In this document: piece after piece, positions 53,869 through 62,893 of the stretch | How the letters are laid out: each line of letters starts with the position of its first letter | Numbering within the stretch: position 1 is the first letter of the stretch | Assembly: GCA_902535165.1 (NCBI GenBank) | Contig: CACASE010000008.1 | Span: 1-64,000, forward strand | Origin: an uncultured Bacteroidota bacterium | Lineage (GTDB): Bacteria > Bacteroidota > Bacteroidia > Flavobacteriales > Flavobacteriaceae | Direction of reading: 5' to 3' | Length of the DNA: 64,000 bases | Notes under the pieces: model-generated | Databases searched by the model: none | The model's input: only the letters and a program-made list of their open reading frames with translations | What the model was told of the DNA's origin: nothing | Position numbers and translations under genes: made by a program

Positions 53869-53952
53869 GCGCACGTGGCGGAACTGGTAGACGCGCTAGG
53901 TTGAGGGCCTAGTGGGAAATATCCCTTGGAGGTTCGAGTCCTCTCGTGTGCA
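53869..53952 (+). tRNA. tRNA-Leu (GAG)
   Basis: An 84-base class II tRNA with a long variable arm (TGGGAAATATCCCTT), acceptor GCGCACG/CGTGTGC (one G-T), anticodon GAG in loop TTGAGGG, T-arm GAGG TTCGAGT CCTC and discriminator A. No encoded CCA. Confidence 0.96.
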
Positions 53953-53988
53953 CTACTCATAAATATAAAACACTAACTTATATTTAAA

Positions 53989-55461
53989 TTGAAGAAGAAA
54001 GTTTTTATAATAGGTTCTGGATTCTCATCTTTGTCAGCTGCATGTTACCTATCAAAATCTGGTTATGATGTTCATGTTTTTGAGAAAAATAATTCTCTCG
54101 GTGGAAGAGCAGCACAATTTAAAGCTAATGGTTTCACATTTGATATGGGGCCAAGCTGGTATTGGATGCCGGATGTTTTTGAAAGATTTTTTAATGATTT
54201 TGGAAAGTCATCAAAAAATTTCTATGAACTAAAAAAACTAGACCCAGCTTACAGAGTAATATTTAATAAAGAAAATCAGATCCAAATTGGAGATAATATT
54301 GATAATATTTCTAGTCAGTTTGAAAAAATTGAAAAAGGAAGTGGTGAAAAATTAAAAAAGTTTTTAAAAGAGTCAAAAGAAAATTATGATCTGGCGGTTA
54401 CAAACATGTTGTATAAAATGCCTGGAAAATCAATTTTTGAACTTATCAACTCAAAAACAATTTTAAAGGTTAATTTATTTTTTAGCAACATAAAAAATGA
54501 TATTGAAAAAAGATTTAAAGATTCAAGACTGAGGTCTGTTCTACAATTTCCAGTCTTATTTTTAGGCGCAAAGCCCTCCAATACTCCTGCCTTCTATAAT
54601 TTCATGAATTATGCTGATTTTGGTTTAGGAACATGGCAACCTAAAAATGGATTCTACGATGTTGTGAAAGCAATGATTAGTATAGCTGAAGAGAATGGAG
54701 CAGTTTTTAATACAAACTCTGAAATCAATAAAATAGAAATTGAAAAAAATCAAGTTAAAGGAATTTATGTTAATGGTGAACTACAAAAATGTGATATTCT
54801 AATTTCAGGTGCTGATTATCACCACACAGAATCTTTACTGGAGGAGAGATATCGGCAATACTCCGAATCTTATTGGAATAACAGAACTTGGTCTCCCTCA
54901 TCTCTATTGTTTTATCTTGGTCTTGATAAGAAATTATCAAATCTAAATCACCACAATTTATTTTTTGACACAGATTTTGATAAACATGCAGATGAGATAT
55001 ACACAAATCCAAAATGGCCTTCTAATCCATTATTTTATTTAAATATTACCTCTAAAACATATAACCATACAGCTCCTCCCGGACACGAAAACTGCTTTAT
55101 TTTAATTCCACTCTCTACCAATTTAGAAGACTCTGAAACGATCCGTGAAAAGTATTTTAAAATCGTTTTAGACAGAATAAAAAAAATTAGTGGAAATGAT
55201 ATTGAAAAACATATTATATACAAGAGAAGTTTTTGTGTTAGTGATTTTAAAGAAACTTATAATTCCTTTGGTGGAAATGCGTATGGACTAGCCAATACGC
55301 TAATGCAAACCGCATTTTTACGTCCTAAACTACAAAGTAAAAAAGTAAAAAAATTGTATTTTAGTGGACAGTTAACTGTACCTGGACCTGGCGTCCCCCC
55401 TGCAATTGTGTCAGGAAAGCTTGTTTCAGATATAATTATAAACAATGAAAGAACTTTTTGA
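53989..55461 (+). CDS. crtI: Phytoene desaturase
   Basis: A 490-residue FAD-dependent carotene desaturase taking phytoene to lycopene. The dinucleotide site is VFIIGSGFSSLSAACYLSKSGYDVHVFEKN, followed by LGGRAAQFKANGFTFDMGPSWYWMPDVFERFF; the C-terminus has YFSGQLTVPGPGVPPAIVSGKLVSD, a CrtI signature. The start is TTG at 53989. It overlaps crtB by 17 bases. It may be read through from the tRNA promoter, as no separate -7 element is obvious in the 36-base gap. Confidence 0.95.
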   Translation: MKKKVFIIGSGFSSLSAACYLSKSGYDVHVFEKNNSLGGRAAQFKANGFTFDMGPSWYWMPDVFERFFNDFGKSSKNFYELKKLDPAYRVIFNKENQIQIGDNIDNISSQFEKIEKGSGEKLKKFLKESKENYDLAVTNMLYKMPGKSIFELINSKTILKVNLFFSNIKNDIEKRFKDSRLRSVLQFPVLFLGAKPSNTPAFYNFMNYADFGLGTWQPKNGFYDVVKAMISIAEENGAVFNTNSEINKIEIEKNQVKGIYVNGELQKCDILISGADYHHTESLLEERYRQYSESYWNNRTWSPSSLLFYLGLDKKLSNLNHHNLFFDTDFDKHADEIYTNPKWPSNPLFYLNITSKTYNHTAPPGHENCFILIPLSTNLEDSETIREKYFKIVLDRIKKISGNDIEKHIIYKRSFCVSDFKETYNSFGGNAYGLANTLMQTAFLRPKLQSKKVKKLYFSGQLTVPGPGVPPAIVSGKLVSDIIINNERTF

Positions 55462-56284
55462 TAAAATCTCAGAAGAGTGTTCAAAAAATGTAACTAAGTC
55501 TTACAGTACATCATTTAGTTTAGCAACCAAAATGCTTTCTAGCAATATAAGACAGGACATTTATAATATTTATGGATTTGTTAGATTTGCAGATGAAATA
55601 GTTGATACATTTCATTCGTATAATAAAAAAGAGTTGTTTTCCAGATTTGTTGATGATTTAAATTATTCTCTCATTGAAGGTATTAGCTTAAATCCAATTT
55701 TAAATTCTTTTCAAAAGACTGTTAATAAATATAATATTGACAAAAGCCTGATCGATGCCTTTCTTAAAAGCATGGAGCAAGATCTAGAGAAAAAAAAATA
55801 TAAAAGCTTAAAAGAATATAAAGATTACATATACGGCTCTGCCGATGTTGTTGGACTAATGTGTTTAAAAGTCTTTGTTGGAGGTAATAATGATGATTTT
55901 AATAGACTCAAACCCTATGCTATGTCTCTTGGTTCTGCATTTCAAAAAGTTAATTTTTTGAGAGACTTAAATGATGATTACAAAAAGTTAAATAGAATTT
56001 ATTTCCCTGGTATTGATTATAAAACATTTAATGAAGATGCAAAGAATAATATTATGATTGATATTGAAAAAGATTTTTCTAAAGCTTTAAAGGGAATTTA
56101 TATGCTCCCCAATAACTCTAAATTTGGAGTTTATGCTGCTTATAAATATTACAAAAGACTTCTAAGAAAATTAGATAGGGCATCATATTTGCAAATAAAA
56201 AGTAAAAGAGTTCGAGTGCCTAACTATCAAAAAGTTGATGTCTTAGCCCGTTCCTACGTTAGATACAGATTAAATATTTTATAA
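55445..56284 (+). CDS. crtB: Phytoene synthase
   Basis: A 279-residue prenyl transferase joining two geranylgeranyl diphosphates into phytoene. Aspartate-rich sites are visible in YGFVRFADEIVDTF and FLRDLNDDYKKLNRIYFP, and YIYGSADVVGLMCLKVF is typical. It starts inside crtI and ends 2 bases before crtZ, so the three genes form one unit. Confidence 0.95.
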   Translation: MKELFDKISEECSKNVTKSYSTSFSLATKMLSSNIRQDIYNIYGFVRFADEIVDTFHSYNKKELFSRFVDDLNYSLIEGISLNPILNSFQKTVNKYNIDKSLIDAFLKSMEQDLEKKKYKSLKEYKDYIYGSADVVGLMCLKVFVGGNNDDFNRLKPYAMSLGSAFQKVNFLRDLNDDYKKLNRIYFPGIDYKTFNEDAKNNIMIDIEKDFSKALKGIYMLPNNSKFGVYAAYKYYKRLLRKLDRASYLQIKSKRVRVPNYQKVDVLARSYVRYRLNIL

Positions 56285-56286
56285 TA

Positions 56287-56733
56287 ATGGAAACTTTTTT
56301 TTGGATAATATCTCTCTTAGGTGCTTTTTCAATAATGGAATTTATGGCTTGGTTCACACATAAATATATTATGCATGGTTTCCTATGGTATCTCCATGAG
56401 GACCATCATAAAAAAGATCATGATTCTTGGTTTGAAAGAAACGATACATTTTTTCTTTTTTATGCCATTGTAAGCATGCTTTTTGTACTTTCTTGGGCCA
56501 AACTAGATTTTTTCTATGGTCTTCCAATCGCAATCGGAATTTTCCTATATGGTTTCACATATTTTGTAGTTCATGACATATTTATTCACCAAAGGTTCAA
56601 AATGTTTAGAAATATTGATAATAAATATGCTAAGGGTATTAGAAGAGCTCACAAAATTCATCATAAAAATATCCATAAAAATGGTGGTGAATGTTTTGGA
56701 ATGTTGGTTGTTCCTTTTAAATATTTCAAATAA
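56287..56733 (+). CDS. crtZ: Beta-carotene hydroxylase
   Basis: A 148-residue membrane diiron hydroxylase (fatty-acid hydroxylase superfamily) adding 3-hydroxyl groups to beta-carotene to give zeaxanthin. The histidine boxes are HKYIMHGFLWYLHEDHH, HDIFIHQRF and RRAHKIHHKN. Four helices are predicted. No lycopene cyclase gene follows, so crtY must be elsewhere or another ring enzyme is used. Its end overlaps ribH by 8 bases. Confidence 0.93.
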   Translation: METFFWIISLLGAFSIMEFMAWFTHKYIMHGFLWYLHEDHHKKDHDSWFERNDTFFLFYAIVSMLFVLSWAKLDFFYGLPIAIGIFLYGFTYFVVHDIFIHQRFKMFRNIDNKYAKGIRRAHKIHHKNIHKNGGECFGMLVVPFKYFK

Positions 56734-57208
56734 GCGAAACCTTTACAGCCGCAGCTGCACAGTCAAATCCTTTATTTCCATATTTTCCTCCACTCCTATC
56801 CAATGCTTGTTGGTAATTATCATCCGTAAGTAAACATAAAATAATTGGGGCTTTTCCATTAATGTTTAAGTCCTTAATACCATCAAAAACTGATTGTGAA
56901 ATATATTTGAAGTGAGAAGTTTCACCTCTAATTATACTTCCAATTGCCAAAATAGCATCATATTTTTCAAAGGACTGTACTTTAGAACATGCATAAATTA
57001 GTTCGAAGCTTCCAGGAACTTTTAGTTCAAAGATCTCATCATTTGTGATACCAATTTTATCAAAAAAACTATATGCACCTTCCAACAATCTATTAATTAT
57101 TTCAGGATTCCATTCAGAACACACTATAGCAAACTTTTTACTCGATCTGTTTACAGCTACTTTTAGTTTATCTATATCTAGATTAGAAGATTTGTCTTTA
57201 GTAGACAT
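56726..57208 (-). CDS. ribH: 6,7-dimethyl-8-ribityllumazine synthase
   Basis: A 160-residue enzyme of the penultimate riboflavin step. Seen: FAIVCSEWNPEIINRLLEGAYSFF, LKVPGSFELIYACSK, AILAIGSIIRGETSHFKYISQSV and GNKGFDCAAAAVKV; the catalytic histidine is in ETSHF. It lies 2 bases after the TPR protein gene and converges on crtZ. Confidence 0.96.
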   Translation of the reverse strand: MSTKDKSSNLDIDKLKVAVNRSSKKFAIVCSEWNPEIINRLLEGAYSFFDKIGITNDEIFELKVPGSFELIYACSKVQSFEKYDAILAIGSIIRGETSHFKYISQSVFDGIKDLNINGKAPIILCLLTDDNYQQALDRSGGKYGNKGFDCAAAAVKVSLI

Positions 57209-57210
57209 AA

Positions 57211-57957
57211 TTATTTGACTTGTTCTAATTTGATATCAATTAAATTAGCTTCATTTGACTTGGGAAAGTCGTCCTTAATTTCCTGATAATATTTTTTAGC
57301 ATCATTTAATTTTCCTAACTCCTTCGCCAAATCTCCAGCTTTTTGTAGAATAAGAGGTCTTATAAAACTATTATTTGAATATGACAAAGCAGATTCATAA
57401 TAATTAAGTCCATCTTCAAACTGATTTAGTTGAACAAAGGCATCACCAATGGTTGCATAACTGAGTGATTGAAGAATTTCATCGTCAGAGGAAAAATTTT
57501 CCAAAAATTCAATAGCAAGATCATACTTTTTTAAATTGTAATATGCCATACCCGCAGAGTAGTACGAAATATTCGATGCATCTGTACCTGAATAATTTTC
57601 AATTATATCAAGAAATCCGAATTTACCTTCAGCCCCGTTGAGCGATAAATTAAAAAGAGAATCTTTATTGTTATCTGACTTGACTGCTAAATCAAAATAC
57701 TTCTGAGCAGTAAAAATTTCTAAATTACTTTCTGTTGTTTTTGGCTGCACAATAAATTTATCATAAGCATAATATGCAGAAAAAGCGATTAAGACAGATA
57801 AAATTGCACCTATTATGTAATTTTGATATTGATTTACAAATGTTTCAGTTTTTGAAGCACTTACATCGAGAGTATCAAAAACCTGTTTTGTAGATTCAAT
57901 ATTCTTAGCTTTCAGATTAGTTTTAGTTTTTACCGATCTTTTCTTATAGGTTGCCAT
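57211..57957 (-). CDS. Membrane-anchored tetratricopeptide repeat protein
   Basis: A 248-residue protein. A basic N-terminus of about 45 residues is followed by one helix (YIIGAILSVLIAFSAYYAYDKFI) and then TPR-like repeats (ISYYSAGMAYYNLKKYDLAIEFLENF, ATIGDAFVQLNQFEDGLNYYESAL, QKAGDLAKELGKLNDAKKYYQEI). The layout resembles YfgM, an ancillary Sec-associated chaperone, and this gene is usual next to ribH in flavobacteria. The ATG at 57957 (MATYKKRSVKTK) fits better than an upstream start. Exact role unknown. Confidence 0.88.
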   Translation of the reverse strand: MATYKKRSVKTKTNLKAKNIESTKQVFDTLDVSASKTETFVNQYQNYIIGAILSVLIAFSAYYAYDKFIVQPKTTESNLEIFTAQKYFDLAVKSDNNKDSLFNLSLNGAEGKFGFLDIIENYSGTDASNISYYSAGMAYYNLKKYDLAIEFLENFSSDDEILQSLSYATIGDAFVQLNQFEDGLNYYESALSYSNNSFIRPLILQKAGDLAKELGKLNDAKKYYQEIKDDFPKSNEANLIDIKLEQVK

Positions 57958-58045
57958 AATACCTGGCAAAAATAAAATTTTATACGAATCAAACATGATA
58001 ATTACTTAATTATTTTATATAATTTGCATGTTTATTCAGGCATAA

Positions 58046-59134
58046 ATGATTTCAAATTATCTAAAGAAAATTTCAATTATTAATTACAAAAACATTGTTG
58101 ATAAGGAATATAATCTTGATCCAAAAATTAATTGCTTTGTTGGTAACAATGGAGTAGGTAAAACAAATATCTTAGATTCGATATATCATTTAGCTCTTGG
58201 AAAAAGCTACTTTAACCTTAGGAATGATCAATTAATAAATAAAAATGAGGATTTTATGGTAATTGATGGTCTTTTTGATCTAAACGGTAAAAAAGAAAAT
58301 ATTATTTGTAGTATTAAAAGAGGAGATAAAAAAAATTTAAAGAGAAATGGAAAAACTTATAAAAAATTTTCTAATCATATAGGATTAATACCCGTTGTTT
58401 TAATTTCACCTTATGATAATGATTTAATAAATGAAGGAAGTAGTGAAAGAAGAAAGTTTATAGATTCTATTATATCTCAAAACAATAAAGAATACTTAAT
58501 TAATTTGATTGCTTACTCAAGAGTAATTCAAAATAGAAATTCATTGCTTAAACAGTATAATAAGTCTGTTGATTTTGATCTTGATACAATTAAAATTTAT
58601 GATGATCAAATAATTAAACTGTCAGAACCAATATTTATGGCAAGAAAAAATTTCTTTAACGATTTTAAAGATCTAGTTATTGAAAAGTATGATCAAATTT
58701 CAGAAAATCAAGAAAAAATTTCAATTGAATATAAAAGTGATTTATTTGATAGTGAGATCAAAAATTTAATTGAAAATTCATTTCAAAAAGATGTCATCCT
58801 ACAATATACCTCATCAGGGATTCATAAAGATGATTTCATCTTTAATTTAGATGGTTCTAGAATAAAAAAATTTGGAAGTCAGGGCCAACAAAAATCATTC
58901 TTAATTGCTTTAAAATTAGCCCAATTTGAATACCTAAAAAACAAAACTGGAAATTCACCAATACTACTTTTGGATGATATTTTTGATAAATTAGACTTAA
59001 TAAGAGTTAAAAGGATTGTTGAAATTGTAAATTCAACTAATTTTGGACAATTATTTTTATCGGATACTGATAGAGAAAGAATAGAAAAGGTTTTATCAAG
59101 CTTGAATCTCTCGTCAAAAATATTTGATGTATGA
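58046..59134 (+). CDS. recF: DNA replication and repair protein RecF
   Basis: A 362-residue SMC-like ATPase that helps load RecA at gaps. Walker A is CFVGNNGVGKTNILDSIYHLALGKSYF, the signature region is FGSQGQQKSFLIALKLAQ and Walker B is PILLLDDIFDKLD. Length is normal. Its stop overlaps the next gene by 4 bases; pairing with a DciA-like gene recalls the recF neighbourhood of many bacteria. Confidence 0.95.
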   Translation: MISNYLKKISIINYKNIVDKEYNLDPKINCFVGNNGVGKTNILDSIYHLALGKSYFNLRNDQLINKNEDFMVIDGLFDLNGKKENIICSIKRGDKKNLKRNGKTYKKFSNHIGLIPVVLISPYDNDLINEGSSERRKFIDSIISQNNKEYLINLIAYSRVIQNRNSLLKQYNKSVDFDLDTIKIYDDQIIKLSEPIFMARKNFFNDFKDLVIEKYDQISENQEKISIEYKSDLFDSEIKNLIENSFQKDVILQYTSSGIHKDDFIFNLDGSRIKKFGSQGQQKSFLIALKLAQFEYLKNKTGNSPILLLDDIFDKLDLIRVKRIVEIVNSTNFGQLFLSDTDRERIEKVLSSLNLSSKIFDV

Positions 59135-59424
59135 AAAGAAATTATAAACTAAAACCCATTAAAAACATCATTGAAAGTTTTGTAGAGCAGGACAGTATCT
59201 CAGATGGAATTTTTAATATTAAGATTCAAAAAGCATGGGAAAATGCAGTTGAAAAAAAAATACTTGACTACACCAAAGAAATCTATGTAAAAGGTGATAT
59301 TCTGTACATAAAAGTTTCTAATCCAATTTTAAAACAGGAAATTTTATATAGCAGACAAAAAGTTATAAATCTAATTAATGAAGAACTTGAAAAAGATTTA
59401 ATTAAGAAAATTGTATTAAAATAA
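59131..59424 (+). CDS. DUF721 (DciA-like) protein
   Basis: A 97-residue protein of the DUF721/DciA family, with the core [55 protein letters not shown]. DciA loads or activates the replicative helicase in other bacteria, so DnaB in this window would be the partner by inference. It overlaps recF by 4 bases and ndk by 9 bases. Confidence 0.9.
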   Translation: MKRNYKLKPIKNIIESFVEQDSISDGIFNIKIQKAWENAVEKKILDYTKEIYVKGDILYIKVSNPILKQEILYSRQKVINLINEELEKDLIKKIVLK

Positions 59425-59835
59425 TATTTCTCTAGCTGAGAAATGAAATTCAGCTTCAATTTTTGCATTTTCATCACTATCAGAGCCATGGACAGAATTC
59501 TCTCCCTTAGAAATTGCATATTTTGCTCTAATTGTAGCTTCGTTAGCCTTTGATGGATCAGTATCTCCAATTAAATTTCTAAACTCACTAACCGCATTAT
59601 CTTTTTCTAAAACTGCAGCAACAATTGGACTTCTGCTCATGTAAGAGGTCAAATCATTAAAAAATGGTCTTTCCGAATGAATAGCATAAAAAGTTTTAGC
59701 TTCGCTAAGACTAAGTTGCGTAAGCTTTAAAGCTTTAATTTTAAAACCTGCATTAGTAATATCCTTTAAGATATCTCCGATCAAACCTCTTTCTACTGCG
59801 TCAGGCTTAATCATCATGAATGTATTTTTTGACAT
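59416..59835 (-). CDS. ndk: Nucleoside-diphosphate kinase
   Basis: A 139-residue enzyme balancing nucleoside triphosphates. [19 protein letters not shown] is the N-terminus and the phosphorylated histidine is in [19 protein letters not shown]. The ATG at 59835 ([12 protein letters not shown]) is preferred over an upstream start. It diverges from the DUF2520 gene across 66 bases. Confidence 0.97.
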   Translation of the reverse strand: MSKNTFMMIKPDAVERGLIGDILKDITNAGFKIKALKLTQLSLSEAKTFYAIHSERPFFNDLTSYMSRSPIVAAVLEKDNAVSEFRNLIGDTDPSKANEATIRAKYAISKGENSVHGSDSDENAKIEAEFHFSAREILF

Positions 59836-59901
59836 TTTTTTTTGCAAACCTAACAAAAACAATCAAATCAATTGTTGTAAATTTCAGATTATATTTTTTT
59901 T

Positions 59902-60657
59902 ATGATTGAGGTAACTTTAATTGGTACAGGAAGACTTTCATTCAACTTAATGAATGAAATTTTAAATAATAAAAGATTTAAATTAAATCAGGTCTTTGGA
60001 AGATCTAAATTTAGGCCAAAACATATTAGCGATGATGTAGATTATATTAAAGAAATTAAAAACATAAACAATAGTGACTTTTATTTAATTGCAGTTTCTG
60101 ACAATGAAATTTATAATGTTAGTAATCAATTTGATGCAAAGGAAGGAATAGTACTGCATGTCTCTGGAAATACAAACATTAATGTTCTCTCAAATCATAA
60201 AAACTACGGTGTATTTTATCCTTTACAAACATTTAGCTACGAGACTAATTTAAACTTTAGAGAAATACCAATAATTATAGAAGCAAACAATAAAATTAAT
60301 CAGAAGAAAATTGAAAAATTCTCGAAAATTTTCTCTAAGAAAGTTTGTAAAATGTCATCTAATGAAAGAGCAATTTGTCACCTATCAGCCACTATAGCTA
60401 ATAACTTTACAAATCATTTAGTTTTTAAGGCTGAACAAATTTTAGAGAAAAACGGAATTGATAAAAAAATACTTCAACCTCTAATCAAAGAAACTTTTAA
60501 TAAGTTAGATAGAATGACAACATCTGAAGCACAAACTGGTCCAGCTTTAAGAAATGATAATTTAACTATTGAGAGTCATTTAAGACAATTAAATGAAAGT
60601 GATTTTTTAAATTTATATAAAGAAATAACTAAAAGTATTAGATCTAATGAATTATAA
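59902..60657 (+). CDS. DUF2520 Rossmann-like protein
   Basis: A 251-residue protein with an N-terminal dinucleotide fold (VTLIGTGRLSFNLMNEIL) related to ketopantoate reductase-like proteins and a C-terminal helical DUF2520 domain (ANNFTNHLVFKAEQILEKNGIDKKILQPLIKET, TGPALRNDN). Substrate unknown. In flavobacteria it precedes kdsC as here, overlapping it by 11 bases. Confidence 0.88.
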   Translation: MIEVTLIGTGRLSFNLMNEILNNKRFKLNQVFGRSKFRPKHISDDVDYIKEIKNINNSDFYLIAVSDNEIYNVSNQFDAKEGIVLHVSGNTNINVLSNHKNYGVFYPLQTFSYETNLNFREIPIIIEANNKINQKKIEKFSKIFSKKVCKMSSNERAICHLSATIANNFTNHLVFKAEQILEKNGIDKKILQPLIKETFNKLDRMTTSEAQTGPALRNDNLTIESHLRQLNESDFLNLYKEITKSIRSNEL

Positions 60658-61150
60658 GGAAAAACTTAAAAAAATTAAAAACTTTGTATTTGATGTGGAT
60701 GGAGTATTCACGGATGGATCAATTGTCGTGGATTCAAATGGAAATGAATTAAGAATTTTTAGCACAAGAGATGGTATTGCAGTTAAACTAGCATCAGACA
60801 AGGGATATAATATTTGTGTTATAAGTGGTGGTAATAATGAGGGAGTTAGAAAAAGATTAAATAGATTGGGAGTTAAAAGTGTATTTTTAGGTGTTGATGA
60901 TAAGATTAAAGTCTTTAAGGATTATCTAAAAGAAAATAGCATTGAATTGGAAGAAACATCATTTATGGGAGATGACTTACCTGATATCAAAATTCTTGAA
61001 CTAGTAGGATTATCTTGTTGCCCAAATGATGCAGCTCCTGAGGTTCGAAAAATCGTAGATTATATTTCAGATAAAAAGGGAGGTAATGGTTGTGTTAGAG
61101 ACATAATTGAACAAGTTTTAACAATTCATGGTGATTGGAGTATGAAATAA
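60647..61150 (+). CDS. kdsC: 3-deoxy-D-manno-octulosonate 8-phosphate phosphatase
   Basis: A 167-residue HAD phosphatase of the KdsC type. Motif I is FVFDVDGVFTDGSI, motif II VISGGNN, and motif III-IV MGDDLPDIKILELVGLSCCPNDA. It supplies Kdo for the lipopolysaccharide core. The short length without a cap domain is typical of the tetrameric KdsC. A plain sugar-phosphate HAD role is the alternative. Confidence 0.9.
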   Translation: MNYKEKLKKIKNFVFDVDGVFTDGSIVVDSNGNELRIFSTRDGIAVKLASDKGYNICVISGGNNEGVRKRLNRLGVKSVFLGVDDKIKVFKDYLKENSIELEETSFMGDDLPDIKILELVGLSCCPNDAAPEVRKIVDYISDKKGGNGCVRDIIEQVLTIHGDWSMK

Positions 61151-61240
61151 TTAGTGATTATGAATTGGGAAAAAGAATACACTATCGTACTATTATTAAA
61201 TTTGATGTATATCTTTTTTTTCTTGATTATTATGTAAACT

Positions 61241-62893
61241 ATGCATCAAGACGATTGGATAATATTAATCTTTACAATTCTATTTATTGTAGTATATGGT
61301 TCTTACAAGACAAGAAAAAATAAAAATATTCAGTCATTTCTAAAAGGCGATAACTCGTCAAATTGGTTTACAATTGGGATTTCTGTTATGGCAACGCAAG
61401 CAAGTGCTATAACTTTTTTATCTACACCAGGTCAAGGATATTATGATGGGATGGGATTTTTACAATTCTATTTAGGTCTTCCTCTTGCCATGATTATAAT
61501 ATGTATATTTTTTGTTCCATTATATCACAAACTCAAAATTTATACTGCATATGAGTTTCTAGAAAATAGATTTGATAGAAAAACAAGAACATTAGGAGCA
61601 ATTTTATTTCTAGTACAAAGAGGCCTTGCAGCAGGCATCACGATTTTTGCTCCCTCTATTATTCTTTCAACTGTTTTAGGAATTGATATTAAAATTTTAA
61701 ATTTTTTAGTTGGATTTTTAGTAATAGTTTATACAGTTTCAGGGGGTACTAAGGCCGTAAATATTACGCAAAAACAACAGATGTTTGTGATATTTTTAGG
61801 CTTGTTTTTTGTTTTCTTTTTTTTGATAGATAAATATCCCGAAAATTTAACTATTTCAAAATTTTTGGATTATTCTCGCTCAAGTGAAAAATTTAAAATA
61901 CTTGATTTTTCATTGGATATAAATAATAGATATACATTTTGGAGTGGTATAACAGGTGGTCTATTTTTGGCTTTGTCATACTTTGGTACAGATCAAAGTC
62001 AAGTTCAAAGATATATCTCAGGTAAGTCTGTTAAAGAAATTAGACTTGGGTTAATTTTTAATGGTGTTTTTAAAATACCAATGCAATTTTTCATATTGCT
62101 GCTTGGTGTTATGGTATTTGTATTCTTTGAATTTAATACATCACCCGTTAATTTCAACCCTCAAGTCATATCCCACCTCGAGGAGAAGCATACTAATGAA
62201 TTTGATGTAATATCAAACCAGTATGATGAAATAAACTCTGAAAAAAGAAGACTTCAAGAAAATTTTTTAGTAAGTGAGATGGATTTCCCAATTGAACTAA
62301 ATTCACTACAAACAAAAGAAAAAGAAATTAGAAATGATGTAAAAGAATTGGTTTCGAGCACTGAAAATACAATTGAAGAAAATGATAAGGACTACGTATT
62401 TCTTCATTTTATATTAAACTATTTACCAAAAGGATTAATTGGATTATTAATAGCTGTAATAATTTGTGCTGCAATGTCATCAACTGCATCAGAACTAAAT
62501 GCATTGGCTGCCACAACAACCATTGATCTTTATAAGAGAAATCATAATCAAAAAAAGACTGAAAAACACTATTTAGTTGCAACTAAATTATTTACTGTGA
62601 TGTGGGGTATTATTGCGATAATTTTTGCAAGTTTTGGAACATTATTCGAAAACTTGATACAACTTGTAAATATTATAGGTTCTATTTTTTATGGAACTAT
62701 ATTAGGAATATTTTTGGTTGCTTTTTTCCTAAAAAAAGTAAAATCTAATTCAGTTTTTTGTTCAGCATGTTTATCACAGTTTTTAATATTTGTGATATTT
62801 TTCTCCACTGATATTAGTTTTTTATGGCTAAATGTTATAGGCGCATTTTTAACAGTTATATTTTCTGCTTTAACAGAAAAAGTTAATAGTTAA
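61241..62893 (+). CDS. Sodium:solute symporter (SSS family)
   Basis: A 550-residue transporter with about 13 helices. NWFTIGISVMATQASAITFLSTPGQGYYDGMGFLQ carries the sodium-site pattern, and TVSGGTKAVNITQKQQMFVI and SSTASELNALAATTTIDLYKR are SSS signatures. Between two helices, about residues 305-385, is a charged insert with coiled-coil character (NQYDEINSEKRRLQENF, LQTKEKEIRNDVKELV). The substrate is unknown. The stop shares TTAA with the DUF2911 gene. The 90-base gap to kdsC shows nothing notable. Confidence 0.92.
   Translation: MHQDDWIILIFTILFIVVYGSYKTRKNKNIQSFLKGDNSSNWFTIGISVMATQASAITFLSTPGQGYYDGMGFLQFYLGLPLAMIIICIFFVPLYHKLKIYTAYEFLENRFDRKTRTLGAILFLVQRGLAAGITIFAPSIILSTVLGIDIKILNFLVGFLVIVYTVSGGTKAVNITQKQQMFVIFLGLFFVFFFLIDKYPENLTISKFLDYSRSSEKFKILDFSLDINNRYTFWSGITGGLFLALSYFGTDQSQVQRYISGKSVKEIRLGLIFNGVFKIPMQFFILLLGVMVFVFFEFNTSPVNFNPQVISHLEEKHTNEFDVISNQYDEINSEKRRLQENFLVSEMDFPIELNSLQTKEKEIRNDVKELVSSTENTIEENDKDYVFLHFILNYLPKGLIGLLIAVIICAAMSSTASELNALAATTTIDLYKRNHNQKKTEKHYLVATKLFTVMWGIIAIIFASFGTLFENLIQLVNIIGSIFYGTILGIFLVAFFLKKVKSNSVFCSACLSQFLIFVIFFSTDISFLWLNVIGAFLTVIFSALTEKVNS

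Noticed and set aside
61135-61323. A 62-residue open frame between kdsC and the symporter
   Set aside because: It overlaps both real genes, has no recognisable motif or promoter and an unlikely composition; treated as chance.
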